A stretch of DNA of 5,852 nucleotides, taken from positions 1-5,852 of the forward strand of contig JABUUA010000098.1 of the NCBI GenBank assembly GCA_021443405.1, in the 5' to 3' direction. A model generated the notes under the pieces. That model was not told where the DNA came from and ran no database searches. It saw nothing but the letters and a program-made list of their open reading frames with translations. The stretch's first letter is position 1. Every line of letters starts with the position of its first letter. This DNA comes from Bacteroidaceae bacterium (lineage in GTDB: Bacteria; Bacteroidota; Bacteroidia; Bacteroidales; Bacteroidaceae). This document shows positions 1 through 5,217 of this stretch, one piece after another. The position numbers were made by a program, and so were the translations under genes.

Positions 1-1437
1 GGCAAGTACAAAGTGTTCATCATCGACGAGGTGCACATGCTTTCGGCAGCGGCCTTCAACGCTTTCCTGAAGACGCTGGAGGAACCGCCCTCTTACGTCA
101 TCTTCATCTTGGCCACGACCGAGAAGCACAAGATTCTGCCCACCATCCTCAGCCGTTGCCAGGTCTATGACTTTGCGCGGATGACCATCCAGAACACGGT
201 GGACCATCTGGCTTACATCGCCCAGAAGGAGGGTTACACCGCCGAGACGGCCGCGCTCAACCTGATTGCGCAGAAAGCGGACGGCGGCATGCGCGACGCG
301 CTGAGCATTCTGGACCAGATGGCCAGTTACAGCAACGGGCAGATTACCTACGAACGGACGCTCGAGAATCTCAACATCCTCGACTCGGAGTATTATTTCC
401 GCGTCACCGACATGGCGCTGAAGAACGACATTCCGGCCGCCGTCCTGTTGCTCGACGAGGTCATCGGCCGCGGTTTCGACCCGGGTCACTTCATCGCGGG
501 TCTGGCTAGCCACATGCGCAATCTGTTAGTGGCCGCCGACCCAAAGACGCTGCCGCTGCTGGAGACGAGCGACGAACAGCGCGCGCGCTTCCAAGCGCAG
601 GCGAAGCAATGTCCCGTCCGTTTCATCTACAGCGCCATACGTCTCTGCAACGAATGTGACCTGAACTACCGCCAGAGTCGCAACAAGCGCTTGCAGGTGG
701 AGCTCTGCCTGATAGAGATGGCGCAACTGACCGAAGGGGCCGACGCGCCCGGCTCGGGGCGTAGCCCTATCACGATTCTAAAACCCATATTTGAGCGACT
801 GGCATCCGGGATGGGTGCTCAGTCCTCGCCACAGGCTGCCGCCGCTCCTCAGGGCGCTCAGCAGCCCGCACCGGTTCGCCCTGCCACCGCTGCCGCACCG
901 ACGGCGGCGCAACCCTCGCCGACGGTTCAAACGTCACGCGCTCCGTCGCGCTCCATCAACCGCGTCAGCATCGCGCGTCCCTCCCTTGCCCCGGGCAAGA
1001 CGGCCGCTGCTCCCCAGGCGGAAGAGACCGTGCAAGCGGTCGTCGCCCCTTCTGTAGCCCCGCAAGACACACAGCAAGAAATCGATGCCGAAACCCTGAG
1101 CACTTGCTGGCGACAGTACGCCGCTTCGCTGCCTCAGGAACACAAGGCCCTCGCCACTCGCATGTTGGGCATCGCTCCGCGGTTGCTGAGCGGAACGTCC
1201 TTCGCCATCGAAGTGCCGTCGGACTTGGTGGCGCAGGAGTTCAACAAGTTCAAGCGTTCCATCGAGCAGAGCATCGCTGCCCAAGCCCGGATTTCCATCC
1301 TCAGCATGACCGTCAACGTGCAAGCTCCGCTGGAAGCGGCGACGGCCATCAGCAAGACGGATATTTATCAGCAGATGATAGCGGACAATCCTGAGTTGGA
1401 GCTAATGCGCCAAGCGTTCGATTTGGTCATTGTTTAA
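1..1437 (+). CDS. dnaX: DNA polymerase III subunit gamma/tau, 3' part (5' end outside window)
   Basis: This is the clamp-loader ATPase subunit that helps load the sliding clamp and organises the replicative polymerase in the cytoplasm. The frame is open from base 1, giving 479 visible codons. The visible part begins just before the Walker B/DExH motif (DEVH, residues 9-12), followed by LKTLEEPP, the sensor-1 segment LATT (37-40) and the arginine-finger SRC motif (51-53), all closely matching the DnaX family. The P-loop and zinc-binding cysteines must lie upstream of the window. After the AAA+ lid and collar helices (to about residue 265) comes an Ala/Pro/Gln-rich linker (about 270-360), then a C-terminal domain (about 361-479) ending in a NPELELMRQAF segment, as I recall for Bacteroidetes DnaX proteins. 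No A-rich slippery heptamer is visible, so an E. coli-style gamma frameshift product is not indicated. The gene is convergent with the minus-strand operon to its right. Confidence 0.97.
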   Translation, partial: GKYKVFIIDEVHMLSAAAFNAFLKTLEEPPSYVIFILATTEKHKILPTILSRCQVYDFARMTIQNTVDHLAYIAQKEGYTAETAALNLIAQKADGGMRDALSILDQMASYSNGQITYERTLENLNILDSEYYFRVTDMALKNDIPAAVLLLDEVIGRGFDPGHFIAGLASHMRNLLVAADPKTLPLLETSDEQRARFQAQAKQCPVRFIYSAIRLCNECDLNYRQSRNKRLQVELCLIEMAQLTEGADAPGSGRSPITILKPIFERLASGMGAQSSPQAAAAPQGAQQPAPVRPATAAAPTAAQPSPTVQTSRAPSRSINRVSIARPSLAPGKTAAAPQAEETVQAVVAPSVAPQDTQQEIDAETLSTCWRQYAASLPQEHKALATRMLGIAPRLLSGTSFAIEVPSDLVAQEFNKFKRSIEQSIAAQARISILSMTVNVQAPLEAATAISKTDIYQQMIADNPELELMRQAFDLVIV

Positions 1438-1442
1438 CCCTC

Positions 1443-1481
1443 AACAACAAAACTCCTCCGAACCGTCACGGCCCAGAGGAG
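1443..1481 (-). terminator. Intrinsic terminator reading leftward (minus strand)
   Basis: On the minus strand, CTCCTC (1481-1476) pairs with GAGGAG (1458-1453). The stem continues inward through U-G, G-C, G-U and G-U pairs to CCG/CGG closed by a UGA loop, 13 continuous pairs in all. It is followed at once by TTTTGTTGTT (1452-1443). On the plus strand the three wobble positions become A-C mismatches and no T-run follows, so the signal is specific to minus-strand RNA. Confidence 0.6.
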
Positions 1482-1512
1482 CATCATGCCAAAAAAATGG
1501 CTATTAACTATT
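1443..1512 (-). ncRNA. Candidate small RNA of about 65-70 nt between promoter and terminator
   Basis: A Bacteroidetes-type promoter on the minus strand (-7 box 1525-1518) is followed within about 70 bases by a minus-strand intrinsic terminator, so a very short transcript is predicted from about 1512 to about 1445. Besides the terminator stem it could form a small hairpin GCCA/TGGC around a T6 loop (1501-1488). The only reading frame is a 17-codon one (1487-1434) that runs straight through the terminator stem and past the predicted RNA end, so a non-coding product is more likely. The start point is estimated from the promoter and is not precise. The RNA would stop just short of the dnaX stop codon; read-through would be antisense to the dnaX 3' end. 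It matches no RNA family I recognise. Confidence 0.4.
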
Positions 1513-1517
1513 CGTTG

Positions 1518-1548
1518 CAAAGATAGTCATTTATTTTCTTACCCGCAA
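1518..1548 (-). promoter_or_regulatory. Bacteroidetes-type promoter facing left, downstream of the surface-protein operon
   Basis: The minus strand shows TTG (1548-1546), a 20-base spacer, then TATCTTTG (1525-1518), matching the TAnnTTTG -7 consensus of Bacteroidetes promoters. The block closely resembles the promoter of the surface protein at 5082-5112: the same 20-base spacing, the same AATAAATGAC next to the -7 box and the same CCGAAATAGTTG around the -33 box. No annotated gene lies downstream in this direction; the only visible target is the short transcript unit ending near 1445. Confidence 0.6.
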
Positions 1549-1559
1549 CTATTTCGGGG

Positions 1560-1617
1560 AAAAAAGAGCCCCACCCTTTCCGGCAACTCTTTTGTGCCGG
1601 TCGGGGTGGGGTCTTTT
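1560..1617. terminator. Strong hairpin terminator for the minus-strand operon, possibly bidirectional
   Basis: Arms 1562-1585 and 1595-1617 pair through AAAAGA, CCCCACCC and CCGGCA blocks, with a bulged G at 1568, a three-base internal mismatch and a 9-base loop. On the minus strand the stem runs into six Ts (1565-1560), a good intrinsic terminator 22 bases past the stop codon of the small protein gene. On the plus strand it ends in CTTTT, so it may also stop dnaX transcription, whose stop codon lies about 125 bases to the left. Confidence 0.85.
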
Positions 1618-1638
1618 GGAGACTTGATGAGTTGGGGG

Positions 1639-1833
1639 TTAGAGCGTTCCTTCGCCGCTTCCCCAGCCGGTCCATGCGCCGTCTTGCGCGGAGATTGTGC
1701 TATTGAGGTCCTCGCTCTTCTTACCTGAGCCGCTACCTGCATAGGCATTGCTGTGGGGAGAACTTTGGAAGAGACCTGTGGTCGTCAACATGGTGTGGCA
1801 ATTGACGCGGGGAGTGATATATTGCTTTTTCAT
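1639..1833 (-). CDS. Small 'MKKQYITP' protein of unknown function, 64 residues
   Basis: The product begins MKKQYITPRVNCHTML. Short Bacteroidales proteins opening with MKKxYxxP and ending in a variable polar tail are, from my recollection of such genomes, a common but uncharacterised class often annotated as hypothetical. After residue 30 the protein is rich in Gly and Ser (AYAGSGSGKK, then GAWTGWGSGEGTL) with two Trp near the end. It has a single Cys (residue 12), no clear membrane segment and no convincing signal peptide. It starts 31 bases after the stop of the large surface-protein gene on the same strand with no promoter between, and a strong terminator follows its stop codon by 22 bases, so it is probably the last gene of a two-gene transcript. 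That arrangement supports it being a real gene rather than a chance frame. Its role is unknown. Confidence 0.72.
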   Translation of the reverse strand: MKKQYITPRVNCHTMLTTTGLFQSSPHSNAYAGSGSGKKSEDLNSTISAQDGAWTGWGSGEGTL

Positions 1834-1864
1834 ATCTATTCGTCTGTTATATTAGTGGTTCAAC

Positions 1865-4800
1865 TTATCTTACAATATATTTCTTGCCGCCGACCACGTA
1901 AATGCCCTTGGGCAGACCGTCGAGCGAAGTGCCTGCATAGCGACCGCTGAGGGTGAACACCTTGTTGCCGGCGGTCTTGGGAGCGCGAGCGTCCACGTCC
2001 TCCACCGCAGTGGGAGCGTCCTCCGCGTCGTCGCCGAACCACGACTCCATCTTCACGATGCTGCCGCCCGTAGCGGTGCCTTTGGAGAAGAACTTGTTGA
2101 AATCGTCCTCGCCATCACCGGCCTGCACCACGGCGGTGAACGCCTTCCAGCGGTCGGCGCCCTGGTCGGTGGTGCCGGTGTAGAAGAAGAAGCGGTGCGT
2201 GCCCGTGGTTGTCTGTCGTCCCAGGAAGTAAGAGTACTGCTGCAGATTGGTCTTGCTGTGCGTGCCCACGAAGGTGTATGTCTTGCCGCCGACCGTCATC
2301 TCGTCGCGATGGATGGCGCCCGCATAATAGTTCTCTTGGTATTCGGGGAACGTTCTGACCAGCGTTCCGTCTGCATCGTTGTAGGAATTGTTGGTGGCGT
2401 CGTTGCCCGAGGGCTTGATCATATAAGGATAATAGGCGACGATACCGGATGTGGCATTCTTGTTTTTGCCGACAGCACTGTCGTAGCCACCCGTGGCACT
2501 CATCACCGAGCGCTGGAAGTAGAGCTGAATGCCCATGTCCACGCCTGACTCCACGCGCTCCACATTGTTGATGCGGCAGACTTGGGTCTGGCTGCCGAAA
2601 GTGGCCTTTACCTGGTCGACCGACATGTCGTAAGGCAGACAGATGGTGTACCACTTGTCGTTTTCGTAGCCCTTGATTTCATCGGAGGGGCAGTCGCCCC
2701 AGCCCAAAACGAATTTGTAAAGACCTATCTTGTTCTGCTCAACTGCATTCATCGGAGTGCCATCCCAATGATAACCCTCTCTGGCCATTCTGTAGGCGCC
2801 TTGCATCTGTCCCTCTGAAGGCCATACCAGTTCCTCGCCCAAAGTTTTGTCGGGGTAGCCGCCATGTATGGGAGTGTATGAAGGATAAGACCCTTTTGCG
2901 GTCTTGTATAATTCATATCCATCGGGTACATAGCTCAGATTTTGCGTTGTTCCTTCTCCTGAGGGCGTTGCACCTTTTTCTTTTCTACCCCTTGAGTCAT
3001 ACACTCGGGTCATGTCGATGTACTGGGCGTCGCAACCTTCGGGGAAATGCATTATCGTACAATAGCCCGACGTGCCTGCCTTATAAACATCGCGGTCTGC
3101 GGTTCCATCTGTTGACACATCCGCAAAATTCACCGTACCTCCATTCGCGCTATAGGTATTTTCTGTAAATGCGTCCTTATCCACATAGCTCGGGGCGGTG
3201 GTTCCTGTGAAGAAAATATCAGACATGGGGTTGCTGCCGCCATAGTCTTGGAAGGCTAAAGCTTCAATTCGATCCACATGCTTCGGAATCCAAAGCACCA
3301 GCGCCGAATGATGTAAAAAAGCACCCTCACGGATATTTACTACATTTGGCGGCAGATTCAGCACCTTAGAGCCCATACCCACCGTGCCCGTAGCAGCATT
3401 CGACAAGCCAAACGCGTACTTCTGTATCTCAGTCACCTTGGTGCATTTCTTCAAATCGACGTACTCGAAGTTCTTGCAGTTGTAGAAGGCATACTCGCCA
3501 ATGGTTACGAGAGAGGCGGGGAAATCCACCTTGTTCAAGGCATAGCAATCTTGAAAAGCGTTGTTGGCAATACCCGTCCATCCCTCGGGGATGACGAGGT
3601 CGTGCAAACTGCCACTTTCTTTATTTCCAACCCAGTTTGCAAGTACTGGAACTGTAGCAGCAAATGGAGCAGGCTTTGGCAATGTCAGATTTGTGATATT
3701 ATAGATTTGAGAAGCATTATTTAGAGCTAAAGCCTCTGTCAACTGAGCATCGCCCATATCAAGAGTTTTGGGATTTTTAGTATTGTTAGAACCGCCTATA
3801 AGAGTTGAGATTGCATCAATGTCGCTGCTCGCAACGAGACCTGTTACTTTGATTACGTCATTAGCGCCAGCGTTTGTGAGTGTAGAGGTATTTGAACCTG
3901 ACGCAACCGGTTGGCTGCTCGTGGTCCACAAACCCGGTTTCGGGAAATTCACGGTTATCGTAGTTCCTGACTTTGTGATTGTAACCTGTCCCGTGGAGTT
4001 GTCACTAATAATAAAACCCGTTGTGGCTGACGCGCCGACATAAGCGGATGCGTCTGTGGGAGTCAACGTTGCCTCCACCGTCACAGCCTGAGCGGCAGTT
4101 CCTGCGGCAACTGTAACTGCGCCCGTCGAACTATTGATGCTGACTCCAGAATATGAGCCCTTGAGGCTGTAGGTTATGAGATTGTTGTAACTCGTTGTTG
4201 CAGAGCCGTTCAAGGTAACGGACGGCGTGACAGAAAAAGTTCCGCCAGCAGTTCCGTCTATTGTGTTCGGCGAGCCCGCAACGGTAAGTCCAAACTCGTT
4301 CTTCTTTACTGCGACATAAATAGTCTTTGTGGCTGCACTGTATTGTGTGCTGCTATTGCCATTTGGAGTTGCTGTTACCTGAATTCCTGCAGTTCCAGTA
4401 GATACAGGGGTAATTTTTCCATCTGCGCCGACATTCAACACATTTGTATTCAGTGATGTAAATGACAGCGAATAGGTGGTGTTGGGTTCTGCAACAGAAC
4501 AACTCACGGTCTGATTACCATCACCCATTCGAACAATTTCAGGAACTGTCGCTGTCAAAGTCAATGGAGGAAGAATAACGGTTACTGTGACCGTCTTGGT
4601 TTTTGTGGCAGGACCAGGGTTATATTGTGCAGTCTTAGTCGCAGTTATCGTGATTACAGAAGTACCTGCCGACAATGCTTTAATTTTCAAAGGTAAAACG
4701 CTGTATGTATATTCTTGAGAAACATTACACACACTGTTGTTACTATTAGTCAAACCTGTGCTATAAGCCCAAGTATCCCCCGTAACACTACCTGCTAATG

Positions 4801-4933
4801 TTGTTTCATTCCCCACCACAAGGGTGATGTTGTCATCAGGGATGGTGGTGATGGTAACATCAACAGCCTGTTGTGCCCACGCCCCAACCGAACAAAGCAA
4901 GGCAGCACACAGTGTAAACAAAAATCTTTTCAT
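1865..4933 (-). CDS. Secreted BspA-like leucine-rich repeat surface protein with Ig-like domains
   Basis: This 1022-residue exported protein probably acts at the cell surface in adhesion or ligand binding, judged from BspA-type relatives. The start at 4933 is chosen because it gives a clean signal peptide (MKRF, then a hydrophobic core ending in VGAWA, cleavage likely after residue 20); no lipobox cysteine is seen. Residues about 22-120, 121-210 and 214-310 look like three Ig-like (BIG-type) beta-domains, each ending in a Thr/Val-rich strand such as KTVTVTV. A linker region (about 355-440, with LDMGDAQL) leads to BspA-type LRR_5 repeats (about 443-595) marked by recurring 'AF' anchors near residues 460, 483, 508, 539, 561 and 589. 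Residues 760-960 form a beta-rich region opening with KWYTICLPYDM, a segment I recall from Prevotella surface proteins. The tail (about 990-1022, FTLSGR then GLPKGIYVVGGKKYIVR) resembles Bacteroidales C-terminal sorting-type tails. The ligand is unknown. Confidence 0.92.
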   Translation of the reverse strand: MKRFLFTLCAALLCSVGAWAQQAVDVTITTIPDDNITLVVGNETTLAGSVTGDTWAYSTGLTNSNNSVCNVSQEYTYSVLPLKIKALSAGTSVITITATKTAQYNPGPATKTKTVTVTVILPPLTLTATVPEIVRMGDGNQTVSCSVAEPNTTYSLSFTSLNTNVLNVGADGKITPVSTGTAGIQVTATPNGNSSTQYSAATKTIYVAVKKNEFGLTVAGSPNTIDGTAGGTFSVTPSVTLNGSATTSYNNLITYSLKGSYSGVSINSSTGAVTVAAGTAAQAVTVEATLTPTDASAYVGASATTGFIISDNSTGQVTITKSGTTITVNFPKPGLWTTSSQPVASGSNTSTLTNAGANDVIKVTGLVASSDIDAISTLIGGSNNTKNPKTLDMGDAQLTEALALNNASQIYNITNLTLPKPAPFAATVPVLANWVGNKESGSLHDLVIPEGWTGIANNAFQDCYALNKVDFPASLVTIGEYAFYNCKNFEYVDLKKCTKVTEIQKYAFGLSNAATGTVGMGSKVLNLPPNVVNIREGAFLHHSALVLWIPKHVDRIEALAFQDYGGSNPMSDIFFTGTTAPSYVDKDAFTENTYSANGGTVNFADVSTDGTADRDVYKAGTSGYCTIMHFPEGCDAQYIDMTRVYDSRGRKEKGATPSGEGTTQNLSYVPDGYELYKTAKGSYPSYTPIHGGYPDKTLGEELVWPSEGQMQGAYRMAREGYHWDGTPMNAVEQNKIGLYKFVLGWGDCPSDEIKGYENDKWYTICLPYDMSVDQVKATFGSQTQVCRINNVERVESGVDMGIQLYFQRSVMSATGGYDSAVGKNKNATSGIVAYYPYMIKPSGNDATNNSYNDADGTLVRTFPEYQENYYAGAIHRDEMTVGGKTYTFVGTHSKTNLQQYSYFLGRQTTTGTHRFFFYTGTTDQGADRWKAFTAVVQAGDGEDDFNKFFSKGTATGGSIVKMESWFGDDAEDAPTAVEDVDARAPKTAGNKVFTLSGRYAGTSLDGLPKGIYVVGGKKYIVR

Positions 4934-5076
4934 CTTATTTTTTCTTTTAGTTATGTCTCTTTTTACCTTATGCTCGGCGCGTCGCTCCCCACTCTCGCTG
5001 GTCGTTCGGAACGGCCGCCTTTCGCCGTGAATACGGGCACTCGAAGCCCCAAACAAGCACTCGCGCACGAAATTTC
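4934..5076 (-). promoter_or_regulatory. Long GC-rich 5' leader of the surface-protein gene
   Basis: If transcription starts about six bases after the -7 box, the leader is about 140 nt. Bases 4981-5040 contain 40 G or C of 60, while the last 30 bases before the start codon are A-rich on the coding strand, as usual for Bacteroidetes translation starts. Small stems are possible: 5035-5049 (GGGC/GCCC), 5011-5028 (ACGGC/GCCGT) and 5000-5016 (around CGTT/AACG). The last two share bases and so could not form together. The palindrome CGAAATTTCG (5068-5077) sits at the expected start of transcription. No known riboswitch is recognised. Confidence 0.4.
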
Positions 5077-5081
5077 GGGTA

Positions 5082-5112
5082 CAAAGTTAGTCATTTATTA
5101 TCACTTACGCAA
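5082..5112 (-). promoter_or_regulatory. Promoter of the surface-protein operon
   Basis: On the minus strand TTG (5112-5110) and TAACTTTG (5089-5082) are separated by 20 bases, matching the Bacteroidetes -33/-7 layout with TAnnTTTG. It faces the surface-protein start codon at 4933 and lies back to back with the xylanase promoter. The same block recurs at 1518-1548. Confidence 0.7.
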
Positions 5113-5124
5113 CTATTTCGGAGG

Positions 5125-5138
5125 ATATATAAATATAT
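5125..5138. repeat. AT-rich inverted repeat between the divergent promoters
   Basis: ATATAT at 5125-5130 and ATATAT at 5133-5138 flank an AA spacer, followed by a T-run to 5143. The site lies just upstream of both the leftward promoter (5082-5112) and the rightward one (5177-5184), where an AT-rich upstream element or a protein-binding site could act on both. It may also be simple low-complexity sequence. Confidence 0.3.
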
Positions 5139-5152
5139 TTTTTCCAGAAGAA

Positions 5153-5184
5153 TGGCACAATCTCTAAATATTTTACTACATTTG
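5153..5184 (+). promoter_or_regulatory. Promoter of the xylanase gene
   Basis: TACATTTG at 5177-5184 matches the TAnnTTTG -7 consensus on the plus strand. The -33 side is weak (TGG at 5153-5155, 21-base spacing). Transcription would begin near 5190, leaving a leader of about 28 bases that is A-rich before the ATG at 5218 and has no clear Shine-Dalgarno site. Confidence 0.65.
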
Positions 5185-5194
5185 TAGCTACAAA
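5181..5194. promoter_or_regulatory. Perfect 14-base palindrome at the xylanase promoter, candidate operator
   Basis: TTTGTAGCTACAAA reads the same on both strands. Its left end is the TTTG of the -7 box and its right half covers the expected transcription start, a position where a bound dimeric regulator would block RNA polymerase. A perfect 14-base palindrome could still arise by chance once in a few windows of this size. Confidence 0.35.
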
Positions 5195-5217
5195 CAGTAA
5201 AATACACAAGAAATCTG

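Noticed and set aside
526..1394. Several open frames on both strands inside dnaX (e.g. 791-1057 +, 934-1323 -)
   Set aside because: They are shadows of a GC-rich coding region; their translations are Arg/Pro/His-rich with no recognisable domain, and dnaX itself is unambiguous.
1..1437. Programmed frameshift site giving a short gamma form of DnaX
   Set aside because: No A-rich slippery heptamer of the E. coli kind was found in the visible part of the gene.
1434..1487. 17-codon minus-strand frame (MMLLWAV...) within the small RNA unit
   Set aside because: Its codons run through the terminator stem and T-run and end beyond the predicted RNA 3' end, overlapping the dnaX stop codon; it looks incidental.
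1486..1728. 80-codon plus-strand frame across the convergent intergenic region
   Set aside because: It crosses the strong terminator hairpin, has no promoter facing it and overlaps the better-supported small protein gene on the other strand.
2115..2654. 179-codon minus-strand frame inside the surface-protein gene
   Set aside because: It overlaps the well-supported surface-protein frame on the same strand and its His/Arg/Gly-rich translation is typical of a shifted frame.
4934..5068. In-frame 45-codon N-terminal extension of the surface protein, beginning at a GTG at 5068
   Set aside because: The extension is Arg/Lys-rich and would bury a textbook signal peptide that begins at the ATG at 4933. 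The GTG would lie within a few bases of the predicted transcription start. The frame is open simply because the leader is GC-rich.
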